Assembly (NCBI GenBank): GCA_963930775.1
Contig: OZ005694.1
Coordinates: 2,666,001 to 2,730,000 of the forward strand
Length of the DNA: 64,000 nucleotides
Reading direction: 5' to 3'
From: Cliona cf. orientalis
Lineage: Eukaryota; Porifera; Demospongiae; Clionaida; Clionaidae
Shown piece by piece: positions 36,678 to 49,400 of this stretch; the first letter of the stretch is position 1; every line of letters starts with the position of its first letter. The notes beneath the pieces were generated by a model that had not been told where the DNA came from, searched no databases, and saw only the letters and a list, made by a program, of their open reading frames with translations. A program made the translations under genes and the position numbers.

Positions 36678-36692
<15 letters not shown>
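36617..36692. repeat. Poly-G / poly-C palindrome, copy B
   Basis: A G run of about 30 bases, then GGAGGCATGCC, then a C run; counterpart of 18455-18512 but longer. Confidence 0.8.
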
Positions 36693-36708
<16 letters not shown>

Positions 36709-37454
36709 ACCAGGAAAAAGCAGCTTTCATAAAGCAATTCTGGTGTATTCTGCATGGTGTATACCTATTATTCTATAGCACACATTATCTGTAAACAATT
36801 ATTATTCAAGACTGTAAAAATGGAATTAATTACTTCAACACATCTGAGATATGCTCTAACTTCTCTTTCGGTCAAAGTGTTTTCTAAATTTGCTAAGAGG
36901 CCAAAGTATATAAAACAGGCAAATTTATGTTTAACCCCAAGTTTTTGGCCAGAGGAGTAGGGTGGGCCCTGCCTTAAATATATCTTTCAACAACAATTTG
37001 AAAGTGGGAATGAATGGTGCCTTATCGCCTACTTAATAATAGCAATCGAGAGCTTCTTGCAGTGCACTTGTCAATTAATACTCTCTGCTTTTCGTGGAAG
37101 GTCGATATTCATCACCAAAAGCCACAGTGACTAATATAATATGCTCTACGTATCAACCCGCATTTCTCAATTCACCATACATGGATATCATTGTAAGTGC
37201 TGATAACTCAGCAGCAGATGCTTTGTCAAAGAGTGGAGCAAGCTAGTGCACTTCATGCAGACCAGCCCCAGCTGTTGACACAGTGAATTCATTGAGGAGA
37301 TATATTATATAGCAGCAGCTCTGCAAGGGGACACAGAAACCTTCAAGCTATGGATCCTCACCTTCCCATCCCTCTCATTCACAAACGTACCTGCTACACA
37401 CAATTCTCTGATAGTGCATGTTGGCTACTTATAATAGCTACATGCACAGGTATA

Positions 37455-38170
37455 TACTATCGCTACAGAGGTAGTTAGCTACACTATGAGAACACTGTGT
37501 AGCATAATATTATTATATTCTCTGATATAGACTTAAGTGCATGTTGGCTATATAGTGCGTTAATAGCTACCGTAAGAGGTAGTTCAAGCTACAGAGAACA
37601 CTGTATAGCACATAGTGCATATGCATGTTAACTGGCTTCTTAATAGCTATACATGCAGAGGTAGCTACGGAGGTATAGTTAGCTACAGAGGTAGTTCGCT
37701 ACACTATGAGAACACTGTGTAGCGTAATATTATATTCTCTGAAATATAGTGCATGTTGGCTATATTATTATAGTGCGTTAATAGCTATACCGTAAGAGGT
37801 AGTTCAAGCTACAGAGAACACTGTATAGCACATAGTGCATGTTAACTGGCTTCTTAATAGCTATACATGCAGAGGTGGCTACGGAGGTAGTTAGCTACAG
37901 AGTAGCACAATTCTCTTATAGTGCATGCATGCATGTTGGCTACTTATAATAGCTACAGAGGTGTACCTACAGAGGTAGCTACCTCGGAAGTAGCTACGGA
38001 GGTAGCTATAGAGGTAGCTAGCTACAGACATTGAGGTAGCTACGGAGGTAGCTACGGAGGTAGCTACATGACACTGAGGTAGCTACAGAGGTAGCTACAG
38101 ACACTGAGGTAGCTACGGAGGTAGCTACAGAGGTAGCTATACATGCAGAGGTAGCTACAGTGGTAGCTAT
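37455..38170. repeat. Expanded minisatellite and 219-bp duplication upstream of knottin gene B
   Basis: A block with GCTACACTATGAGAACACTG recurs at 37471 and about 37690, but occurs once in copy A. It is followed by GAGGTAGCTAC-type units up to 38170, close to the TATA box. Confidence 0.8.
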
Positions 38171-38202
38171 ATTATAATAATCTTTAATAATGGCTATAAT
38201 TA

Positions 38203-38209
38203 TATATAA
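38203..38209 (+). promoter_or_regulatory. TATA box of knottin gene B
   Basis: TATATAA in TATATAAGGCAGCC, 72 bp before the start codon, conserved with copy A. Confidence 0.6.
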
Positions 38210-38274
38210 GGCAGCCTTCAGAAGAAAAATTCATAAGACTCCCACTTGCACTGACCATTAATCATCACGTTGCC

Positions 38275-39852
38275 ATGGACCCTACCAAAAAAATGCTTGC
38301 ATTGTTCTGTGTTACGATTCTCTTGATTACTGTTACTGCTGGGCCTATTATGCAGAGTGAGCAGAGGAAGCTGACCGATGCATTTCCTTACCAGCTACAA
38401 GATGGCCGTAAGTATATCATAATTATAAAGACTAAGTGACAATTTAATACTGAGCCAATTACATTAACTTAGCTGCATTGATTGCACAATGATAAGCATC
38501 TTCTGCTTAGTATATTATTAGTTATCTTGTCAATGACATTGTCCAATATGTAATAGCTACCGCAGTAGTCTACCATCATGAATGTGGTATAAGGGAATTA
38601 ATATTTAAGCAATATAATTTGAATGGCTGAGAACCATAATTATGCAGTATAGGTTAACCCAATGCATTATGAGTATATATATATAGCTATCTGTCCAAAC
38701 AAAATTAATGGACCATGCAAAATTTAAACCAGTAGTGAAGACACTGATTCAGAATTTCCTACAGCTCACGAAACATGCATGCATGCATGTTTAAACACCT
38801 AGAGAATGTAGCGTGCAGGTTAATTTTTTTGCCAATAATGTTATTCTTAAACTGATTAATGCTCAAACAATAATGCTCAAAAAGTTCAATTATACTGTTA
38901 ACGGAACATAATGAGACTCAGTTACGCTACCTCGATTGCATGCAGTCATTCAAAATTAGTTTTAATTACCATGTGCTCGAATTCAAAAGTGTGTACCAGT
39001 TGTCATGACTGCATGATCAACCTTTCCCCCGTCCATAATATGTGTCTATATAGGCATTATCATAAAAGTCATTTACTCGTGTTAAAACTGCTACTTGCGC
39101 CCTATAATTCTCAAAATTATGACGTGAGTAATAAATTTAATTATTTTGTAAGAAAAGTGGCAGATTTTGATTTGGCTGTTGCAATGGCTGACTGCCAAAC
39201 CTATAGTGTAATATAATTCCTAAATTTTCTAGCTATCTTATCCAGTCAGTATTAATTTTTGCTGTCATTACCCCTACTAGTAACTCATAATAATATTATT
39301 ATTACCACATACATACATAAAATCATATGAATTATAAGACTAATGCATGATGTAGAGAATATAATTGTCTAAAATGCAACGTAAAGGACAATTGTGTTGC
39401 AGGTTCCAATAGATTTTGGAAGTGACCATCATAAAAGTTGGGCATTAAAGAAGTTCGATATATAGTAAAATTAATGTGGCTGGTAGGAATTAAGTTGGTA
39501 GTCTGCCTTTACAACCATGCATGAAATTTTAAAATGATTTGGAACCTGCAACACCAATTTGAAATCAATTTTCAAATATTTCTGGCTATACTGTAGATAT
39601 AGCTAATAGCTATAGTTCCAAGACTCACCGTATCATCATGAATACGGGCACTATAGTAATTCTATTATTATTATTCATGTTTAGACTAGCTATAGTAATG
39701 TTTTATTCCTCTCTGTATCATGAATAGGTGATTCAGAAATACAGAGAAGATATTGCTCCGGAAATTATGAACCATGTGATCAACCGTATCAGACGTGTTG
39801 TCCTGGATATTCCTGCAGTCCTTGGTACGGCCTCTGCACTAACTTTAACTAA
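38275..39852 (+). CDS. Knottin (inhibitor cystine knot) precursor B
   Basis: Two exons, 38275-38407 and 39728-39852, joining in phase 1, 85 residues. Exon 1 is nearly the same as in gene A (signal peptide core LALFCVTILLITVTAG, then a pro-region). Exon 2 starts with a pro-segment ending in Arg-Arg, one residue before the first cysteine. The module has C-x6-C-x6-CC-x4-C-x6-C spacing and a short four-residue tail. The dibasic site suggests processing of a mature peptide of about 35 residues. The module differs from gene A at many non-cysteine positions and at its C-terminus, while the shared central stretch between Cys2 and Cys3 is conserved. Secreted; target unknown. The 1.32-kb intron lacks the MITEs of copy A. 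Confidence 0.8.
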
Positions 39853-39979
39853 TAAGTCAAAATATTCCATCAAATCAAAGCTATCTGAATTTCAATTGCT
39901 GTAATGGTGACAATAGTAATAATAGTAGTAGATGCTGCCATTTATTTTAGAGTTTATCATTAAATTTTATCATTGATCC

Positions 39980-40914
39980 CAGGCTTACGCTGTCAAATTG
40001 TGATATTTACCTCCTTAATTATACATTTCCCCTCATTCTCTTACTAATATGTTATAATTACTAAGTTAATAGTCTAAGAGTGAGATAGCTAGCTACATGC
40101 TGGGAATTGACAATAAGCAAAACCATGTTAGCATTGTTTGAAAGTGACCATGCACCATATGATAAAAGATGGGGTTATATAAAAAATTTAATATTTCAAT
40201 AATAATCACGTATTATGATAATATTAATTAAAGTAAACATACCAGTATGTAGACGACAAATAGCAAACATTAAAGTGAAAGAAAAGAGCGTGCTATGTTG
40301 TGAGAGTATAATTTAATATGATTCGCGGATAGGGCAATTGCAAGTTTATTACGGTGGAAGTGGAGGAAAAAGGAATTTCAAACTGAAAAGCTGATATTAA
40401 AATTTAATATACATAGTCTTATTTCTTGCAATAAGGCCATAATATTTTAGTTTCTCAGGCTTTTCCAGCTAAGAAATAATGCGGGCAGGCAGCTTTTTTT
40501 TGGGGGGGGTGATCCATCTATAACCACGGCCATTTACCGCCGACTCCCCTCGTGCAAAAAAAGTTTGAAAAGTAGCTTGTCTTAGTTTATTATGTTTTGA
40601 GAAGTCAGATGTCTGCCAGAGAGTGGCAAGGCTGATGGCGGCAAAAACACAGCCAGCCAACGAGATCGAGCCTAGCCTAAGGGTACCTTTTGCGCATACA
40701 TAATCTATTTGGGACTAAAAACTAGCATTATCGTTCGGGTGTTTTCTTCAGCTAGATAGAAGATTCATGGAATTTGATGCCGATGCAGCGATACGCGCGT
40801 GCGTATGTGGGTGCGCGCGCAATCGTATTATTATGAACTTTGAACCACACGGACGCAGGTAACGAGGGAGGGGTTTGGGCACGAGACTGGCACGCCCACC
40901 AGGACACGAGTTCA
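39980..40914. other. Spacer without recognised gene
   Basis: AT-rich. A short minus-strand open frame (40469-40660) has no recognisable features. No TATA box that I trust before the gene at 40915. Confidence 0.4.
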
Positions 40915-43900
40915 ATGATGGCTCGGATTAGCAACATGCAGGTCCTGAGAGTTGCAGTTGTATTTCTTTGCCTTGTTGTACTGGCCTATCCCTTCAGATC
41001 ATCGGATAATAAAGCAGAAGGTAAAAATTATGCTAGCTACAAAGTTGGTACTGTTTTATACTAAGCTACTACTTAGCATCCAGTGGCGTAGCAACTTGAG
41101 GTAATAGTTTGGGGTGGGGGGGGGGGGGGGGGGTGGGGGGGGGGGAAGGATGTTAAGTCTTTTCACCTTAACTTGACTTTATCATTGTGTGGCATGCGCT
41201 TGCCAATCATTCAATATACTAAATTAAGGTGTGATCAGTATGTGGTTATTGCCCGGACACATGATATGACTGTAGTAACACTGAAAGTGGTCGATCCGGG
41301 ATCTGGAGATTAGAGGGTGTGGCTTGTGAGACTACATATAATTTCATGCTCAGATATATAGCAACTCGGAGTCTGGGAACAGGATAACTTTTAATTGATG
41401 CATCATCTTGTGCATTCTGACTTACGATGCTCCAAACATAGTAGAGCACGCACACACCCCACACGCTGCATCTACATTCTACAAGTATAAAACAATTAAA
41501 TACCCCCGGTACTAGAGTTACACTTTGTGTAGCGGTCCTCGCTCAGCGAGCCACTATGCCAACCAATATCCTGTATTGAACTTCCTGTTTATGCATGATG
41601 AATTTGTATTATTAAATTCTTAGGATTCCTCCGCCTTCCCTGTAAATTAAATTTGTGTTGCACGTGTAGATCACGTGACAAGGGAGTGGTTTCTTTTGTC
41701 TATGCTGAAGTATTAGCAGCAAAAGGAGCTCCATTATGTCGTCAGTCTTGGAAGAATGAAGCCAAGAGTAGACCAATTGACAGGCCACAGCTAGCAACAT
41801 CTTTACCATCAGCGACAGGACGAACAACTTTGGGCCAAGAAGGTGCGATAGTTTTTGGCCGCGCGAAAATTGATTTACCCGATAAGCACAGTCCAGCCGA
41901 ACAGTAGAATTTGTAGGCCTTGCATGACCATCTTGAGGGAGGCCACAGCTTTTGACTCAGTAGCACATGGCGACGTGGCCTGTGTCGCCGAAGAGAGTAA
42001 GAAAGAAAATTTAGACGCACGCGAAAGATACGCCATGAAGCCATACGAAACTACTCTCGAGCCCGAGTAGAAACCTCGATTCGCTCGGAAAATTGAAGGA
42101 TGAAGTAGGGATGGCAGGATCAAAAAGTATACAAACAAGATTTGTAAGGGATAATTGCATCTACTATACATCTCTACGCTTGCTTTTCTTTATTATGAAA
42201 AACTTGACCACATCCCCAGTAGCTACATAGTTCTAATGGTTCATATGGTAAAAGGTCGTCAATATAGTGCGTACTCAGTCTAAGCCACATCGATGTCGGC
42301 GCCTCAATCACAGAGATGGAGTCTGAACTGAGACCGACTCTCGACTTCGAGTTTCGATGCTTCAATCAAAGGAGATGAACTCAACAGCACAGTACAGCTT
42401 CCGAACTTCAGATCGGTCGTGGCATTATGCGTGCTATAAATAGCGCAAGGCTAGCTATATTTATCCACAGGATTACGTCAGCCAAAAGAATGCATGAAGT
42501 TCGGCCAGCATTACTTGTCGGAGAAAGTAGCACTCAGCTTATAATGTATTCGCTGGATATGTATGTAAGTTAATATATGATTCTGTGGATTTTCAGGTCT
42601 CAGAAGTGTTCTGTAAAGGCTCTGAATTTTAGCGCTATGACGACATAGGTTACATCATAATTACAACATAATTACCTAATAACCGCAAAAAAGTAAATTT
42701 ATACTGGGGATGTAATATGCACTTATTAATGTCAACATACTTGTCGAGTGAAGTATGTGGAAGACATTCCTAGTTGTCACGATGGTGGGATAGTCAGTTT
42801 GATTCAATCACTTACATTATTACTGGGGTTTTTTTTGCATCCCTCAACTTGAAAGGATGTATAGTAGATGCGATTATCCCTTACAAATCTTGTTTGTGTA
42901 CTTTTTGATCCTGCCATCCCTACTTTATCCTTCAATTTTATTCAATTGTTTTTATACTTGTTCCTATTCTTTTTTTATTGCACATAGTGCATTTTATCAA
43001 TGCCATCTTACATGCAAGTTCTAATTTAGTGGACGATGGGAGGTGCCGAAATTTCGTAGCCACGCCTCTCGTTAACTTGCGTTCATATTCCTATGTGATG
43101 AAGCAGGCTGATAAAGTTGATGGCTGTTTTAGGCAGCCCAAGTAGTGATGAGACTCTTCCGTTTAGGGAGAAAATCAAGTTTTAAATTTTATTCTTAGCA
43201 GCAGCTACTCGGCATAACTCTGTGATCTGTACATTATCGCTCCTCGAGCCTTGCGCCTTCAAGAGTCGCCGCTGTTATGATATCCGTATGAGGCAAAGTT
43301 CCAGCGGAGCATTAGCGCTGCACGCGCTAGCGAGTAGCTCGCCTATGCCTAGCCTAGCGCTTTACCGCTCCCTGAGCCTTGCGCCTTCTTATCCATGATC
43401 GATCCAGTGCACTGCTACACACGCTTAGCTCGCCTCGGCCTCAGCTCGAGGAGCGTTCGAGCTCGCCTTGCGCCTGGGGAAGGGGGCGCTGTCACATGAC
43501 TTCACCATGGCAACACATTCCGAGCATGCGCATTTTATTTCAAAATGGCGTATCAGACACACCCAATTATCAATGTGCCGTACACACCCACTATTATGTA
43601 ACTCAGGTCGAGATAATGCCGAACTTGCGTGCCACTGCACTGCGCGCTACAAAATGGAGTGGATTTATACTCAAACTAAGATGAGCGATTAAGGCAGTCC
43701 TGAGCTAGCCCTGATAATGAAAAAGAAAGAAAGAAAGAAAGATTGAGAAATGGCCATTTTTTGAACATCTGGTTCTGGCATATACAATTGATTTGATGAA
43801 TGATCTTGGTCTTGTTAGATAGATAATTTGCTGGAGATTCTGATTTTCACACTTAGAAATTTCACAAAATTACCTATTTTGAGATATTTGGATATTTGCA

Positions 43901-45074
43901 ATGTATTACATATATGGCATATCCGGGCCATATCGTATGATCCAATTTAACATAAGAAATTAGTATTAATTTTTACAAATTCTCATAATGTTTATATATG
44001 GAGCGATTGACGACCTTTACCAGGAAAGCACGCATCTTTCAAAATTGAAATTTATTTTCCATACGTTGTATATAATAGATTAAGTACAGTACATCCTCGT
44101 CTACACTACAGTCTTGGGACTATTAGGCAGCCTCCCCTGATGCCACGAAACTTGTTGGTGTAGGTCATGGGAAAACTTTGTCTCAAACACAAATTAAGGC
44201 ATTCATGTTTGGGAAACAGTTTAATCAAATCACGAGTTACCATGGCAACGTTATTATGGTGGTCAAACGTTTTCCTTAACCGACTAGTTTGATTAGGCAG
44301 ACACCAAAGGGCCACTGATTCAGATGAAAGAACAGACATATTAGCGATGTCTAAAATAGGTGGAATGTTTGCTAAAAGCTATGTGTTCAGATGGATATGT
44401 ACGGGCCTAAATTAAAATTCATGATCTTACTGTAGGCAACTGCTAAACTTTGGACAGCCTTTCACCTGTGTGTATGAGCAGAAAGCACATGGAGTGTGGT
44501 TGATAGGCGTGGCCAACATGAATGCAACACTCATGGGCCTTACCAAACGATTTGAAGCATAATGAAGCAAGTTTTTCAAAGAAATCAACAAATTTGTTGT
44601 GCTTACAAGTCACTCATGATCAAATACCTAGATCTCAAGATCTGACTATTTTCATGCTGATGATGATGACAACAGATGGACTAACCAATTGTTTTACCCC
44701 TTGCTGCACATGCTTGTATAGGGTTATGATCTTTAGTCAATAACAAAAAAAATTGTAGCTAGCAAAGTTTTTACTGCATGTCACCTTTAATTTGGTCGTG
44801 CCTATGTAGAGGTGTTACTTTAACGACATTAAAAGTATGCTAATAGTAGATTAATTATCATTCACATGCAGTTAGCACACTTTTGAAGGAAAAGATTGAA
44901 CATGGAGATTTGGAGGATGTGCTACAAAGTGAAGAAACTACACCTGACCCAGTCGAATGCACTAAATCCTATCCAAAGTGTTGGGATGGAGCCTGTCCCT
45001 CTGGTCAATCCTGCACAATAATTCATGATGCTGAAGAATGTGGTTGCTGTAAGTCCTTAGACTACCTGGTGTAG
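40915..45074 (+). CDS. Secreted cysteine-rich peptide precursor, seven-Cys type
   Basis: Exon 1 40915-41020 and exon 2 44872-45074 join in phase 1 across a 3.85-kb intron (102 residues). Starts are possible at 40915, 40918 or 40936; the last puts the signal peptide core VAVVFLCLVVLAYPF right at the N-terminus. A charged pro-region (EKIEHGDLEDVLQSEE) precedes a module with spacing C-x6-C-x4-C-x5-C-x8-C-x-CC. Seven cysteines is an odd number. GCT/GTAAGT at 45048/45049 is a textbook donor inside the last cysteine codon, so transcripts may splice there to an unseen exon. The frame otherwise ends at TAG 45072-45074. I do not recognise the family. Confidence 0.65.
42089..42939. mobile_element. Inverted-repeat element, about 85-bp ends, in the intron of the 40915 gene
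   Basis: AAAATTGAAGGATGAAGTAG at the left and the complement (CTTTATCCTTCAATTTT) at the right. The arms stay complementary through CAAGATTTGTAAGGGATAAT. A different repeat (42197-42715, minus) is nested inside. Confidence 0.8.
42197..42715 (-). repeat. Nested copy of the 35583-36150 element
   Basis: On the minus strand it matches 35583-36150, with ATCCCCAGTA ends and GATTGAAGCATCGAAAC. It interrupts the element at 42089-42939. Confidence 0.65.
43920..44100 (-). repeat. Inverted copy of the 7860-8020 repeat
   Basis: Contains AGCGATTGACGACCTTTACC, the complement of the 7.9-kb copy. Confidence 0.6.
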
Positions 45075-45689
45075 ATGATAGGTATCCTTGCAGAAATTGT
45101 ATGATCAGGGAGGGGTCTGGTGAAATTCACATTAATTTTGTGCTGGTAGCTCATATCCTGTTTCAAGCAGAAGTGCAATATTGGACTATTTCCTCCATTC
45201 AAATTTTTTATTGTCGTAGACCCCCTATAATAATATACCGTGGCAAGGAATATTTCAGCCCTGGAGACCACATACTCTATGGCAGTCATCCCCCTTTTGT
45301 ACCTTCAGTCCATTAGGCCACTACAAATTAAATTATAGTTTCCCGTCCACCGCCCACATGCCTTTCAAGTGACCACCAACTTTTTCTATTATTGCACTTA
45401 TTTTTTATGAAAGCAAAAATATTGATGACGTAGTTGTAATAATATGCGCTCGAGTTGCAAGCTAAGCTGAGTTTGTATCTAGGCCATTTTATTGGCTTAT
45501 GGACTCTAATATCTACATTTTACAGTCAGGGAGGGGGGGGGAGGGGGGACGGACAAATCAACCAGTCCTATGAAGGAACTTGAGCTAAAGTGCAGGGGGG
45601 CGTAATTGCAGGATTCTACAGTAATTAGGAAAACCCATAAAAATGGTGTCTAGACTCGCCATCACCCATTCACTACTGTGCTTTGCAGG

Positions 45690-45870
45690 TCAGTTGTCTA
45701 GAAAAAGTTAGGGAATGACACCTGTCTCTGTCACTATATCAACTGAAAGCCTCTGTGACTTGTAGTATAGCTGAATTAAGCACTTGAGAGCCACTGCCTA
45801 TTCACCCTTTCCACTGGACAACTGACTTGCAAAGCACAGTAGCCCATGCACTTCTGGTAACCCTGCTAGA
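45690..45870. repeat. Partial CCCTCACCGCTAC-family copy
   Basis: Shares AACTGAAAGCCTC, GTGACT and CACTTGAGAGCCACTGCCT with 8890-8960. A TA-type MITE remnant with end GGATTCTACAGTA lies just before it (about 45480-45623). Confidence 0.5.
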
Positions 45871-46471
45871 GATCATCCACAATAATAATTATGATTATGA
45901 TTATAAATGGTGTATAGCCCATTGTGGTCACTTTTGTTGCTCTATTACGTGTTAGCTTAGTCTGGCAAGCTAGACACACTCCCCCTCTCCTATTCATTAT
46001 GCCTTCAAGTATGAAACTCAATAATAACCAAGAGAGGGGGACAAGGGTTTCGCTGGCCGGTAAATTAGCTATTATTATTATTATTATCTTTCATTTTTGA
46101 AATCATCTTTTATACAAGCTTATCTGTTATTCTTCTACAGATTAATGACATTGTATTATTATGGCTGTGTATCTTACCAGGATGACTGTAAAATAAGTAC
46201 ATTAACATACGTTGGTCTAGTTGGCTCCACTATGCTATAGAAAACAGCAAACAGCTAAATTCAATTATTGTTTATGACATTTGTATATAATATTATTATA
46301 ATAGCTGGAAAATCGTAATTTATAATTGAAGGGCTCAGTTCAAAGATTATACTTGGTGGCCTTTTCTGCTTGATTTTCTCGTGGACAGTCACAAGTCATA
46401 AGTATAATTATTATAAATAATTGTTATTATCATCATGCATGTGCAATATGCTGAAATGATCATGATCAATG

Positions 46472-49400
46472 TTATTGTACATAATCTCTTGTAATTAACT
46501 GGAAGGTGGGGCCATAAGTGCTGGATAGAGCCAATCTCTGAATGAATGATGCTATAAAATGTGTGTACACGTACATGTATGTATGTGTGTGTATACTTAT
46601 GATGTACAATAATGATTACGTGTTTGTGTGTATACAACATAAAATGAATGCACTGGAGTGCAGAACCCTCACCGCTACATGTACATGCATGCATGACTCA
46701 TCCATATGTATAGCATGGCTCACTGTGTACGGAGTAACTACGTGTACATGTACATGTACATACCGTGCACCTGAAGAGCATTCTCTTTAGAGTCTACATG
46801 TAGGAGTAGGGGGAAGGCACCTGGCTATGTCACTATATAAACTTAAGCCTCTGTGACATACCTCAACTGAATTATGCACTATAGAGCCACTGCCCGTACA
46901 CTGTCACTGCATTGACATACAACTGACCACAGAATGGCAATCAGTCATGTGGAGGTGTGTAAACACAGGCTGGCATCAGCTGATGCACCACTGGGCAGAA
47001 CTTGTGATTGCAAAATTGAGCAAAGACAGCGAGAACAAGTCTTGAAGTGAGCAATGCCGAGATCATAATAATATAACATCATCTCAGAGAGAGACATCTG
47101 TCTAGCTCTCTTAGACATCGAAGCTATACCTTCTGCCATAGTAAAAAAAAAATTCGAGTGCGCTTAGTCGGCAAACAAACGTCTTGGTATGCATACAGCA
47201 CGGTAACTTGTAGTGTACTAAGTATAATACATTATAGCTAGCTGAACTGATGACTGAGGTAGCTGCCTCAGTTGCCTCAATTGTTAGGGAGTGAAATTTG
47301 GAGCATAATAGAGGGGTGGCCTTATCTTAGGGATGCAGTTGGGAGTGGCCATTAGTGGATGAGGAGGGATTCCACTGTTACAGTACAGCATTCCGATTGA
47401 ATGATCATGATATGAGTGCCAACATCTCTTAGAAAGCATTGCTTGAGATCTCTAACTGAAATAGGCAACTGTAGTCTGCATATTTGGCCTGAGGCGTACG
47501 TAGGCTACTGTTATACCTAGTATCTTCCTGTGCCCTTAACATTATATAAGACTTAGTGTGAGGGCGCATTACACTCCTGCCTTACGTTTCTCTCATCATG
47601 CTACTGCAGCTTGTAGCTTACCAGTTGGCAAACTTCCTCTGTAGGAGGCTACTTTTTCCAGCAAAGATTTCATGTTGGTCAAGATATCTTCATCAGGAAA
47701 ATCCAACTAAAGTGGAAAAAGAATAAAATAGTGCATAGTGGACCCGCTGTAGTCTGACCCCCTGAAACGCAGACACCTCACTAAAAGTGTATTTTTACGC
47801 TTGGAATGTGGACACCTGCTATTACGTAAAGCAGACACTCCTATACCCATGAAAACTCATCCTTGTAGCTGACACATTGGTAACAATTTTGTAGATTCAC
47901 TTGTTAAATAAAATAATAAGGAGAACTAGACACTAAATAGAGAGCTGTACATGTAAGTGCGCTAGTAGCTTCCACACGCTTCACTGTGGGGTCATGGGTC
48001 ACAGTACATCTATATTATGCCACATCCATGCTGTACCTATTAATAACCCTGAAAAGAGGTCGCTTCAATAATCTGGGCGCTAAAACTGGGTCCCAAGGGT
48101 GTCTGGATTAGAAAGGTTAATATTGACCAGCTTACAGTTCCAACTGCGATGTGAATGTGTCCTCTCTTATCAGACTGATACTGACGGCTTTGCTGACAAT
48201 TCAGCACTGTCTCATAAATCTCTGGAAGGTCAACAACAGTTCCTGTATGTGTGTTTGCATGGTATACAAGACACCAGTGTGAGCTACATACAGCATGCAT
48301 ACGTGTATGGCTGCTGTATTGGACCAATGGTAATACTATATCCTTGCTCAGTCTACACTAGTGATTGCAAGGCTTCAAGAGGTGATCAGAGAGGTACAAT
48401 AATATTATTATACATATATTTTCAGAAACAGGGCTAGCTGAACAAAACCAACCTAAAATAATACTTATAGTAGCCTAGTGAATAAGGATCCATGGGTCGT
48501 ATATACCTTACCTTCAGCTCATACTAGCCAACATTGCAAGACTACAGTAATGTAATAAGGTAGCAATTACCATGGACTATACATACCTCTTCGTGGAGTT
48601 GGCATTTTAGCTCGTAGTATTTTGTGGAGCGGTTTCAGTTTATTAAAGACTCCAGTGGTACAAATACAGACGTCAATTTTTGAAATATTCAAGGTGCCTT
48701 CTTCAAGCTGGAACCAGACACAAGAAATACATTTCAGAATAATAATGAATGCACTGGTGTGCAGAACCCTCACCGCTACATGCATGCATGCATGACTTAT
48801 GCGCGTCTCGCTAAGACTTTGTGAAGGAAGACATCAAATATACATTTGACATTCCACTATTGCCATGGTAATGACTCAGGCAATAAAAATAATTTTATTA
48901 TGAATCAAGCTACTCAGCTAACTGCAGAGTGTCCAATGTTGCCTGTTTTTATGATTGTAGACGCCATGATAGTCACTCAGGGGTTCCCAAAGCTTACAAG
49001 ATCTTATACCATAGGACGGCTTTTAATTGCATAGTTTAATGATTGCGTTCTAGTCAAGTTGGGACAAATTGCGAATCCCAATAATTGCGATGGACGACCC
49101 CGTACCGTACTGTAGTATACGTGCACGTTTATGTTTGCGAATCTATTAATCGCAAAACATAGGAAAACTCGCAATTCGCAATTAATAGATATTCACAATT
49201 AAAATCCGACCTACAGTAGCCATTTCTTAAAGATAATAATCGCCAATTGGTGCTAACATTAAAGGCAGATCATAAAGGAAACAATGGCTACTCCATCAAC
49301 GGACTAATAGCCAAAGTGATAGCTAACGGCTAATTTGGTAGTGTGTAGGGAACCCCTGGTTGATTGCTCATCTAATTCCACCTTCTAATGCTCACTACAC

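Larger units (their letters stand above)
25317..39979 (+). repeat. Segmental duplication, copy B
   Basis: Direct repeat of 12490-22598. It carries the intact C2 gene and knottin gene B, and it is longer mainly because of the LINE (26819-31290) and MITEs at 25348, 34599 and 35186 that copy A lacks. Confidence 0.85.

Noticed and set aside
41653-41907. Plus-strand open frame of 84 codons in the intron of the 40915 gene
   Set aside because: No motif I recognise, next to nested repeats, and overlapped by a minus-strand frame.
44106-44339. Minus-strand open frame of 77 codons
   Set aside because: No recognisable family, borders a dispersed repeat; kept out of the gene list.
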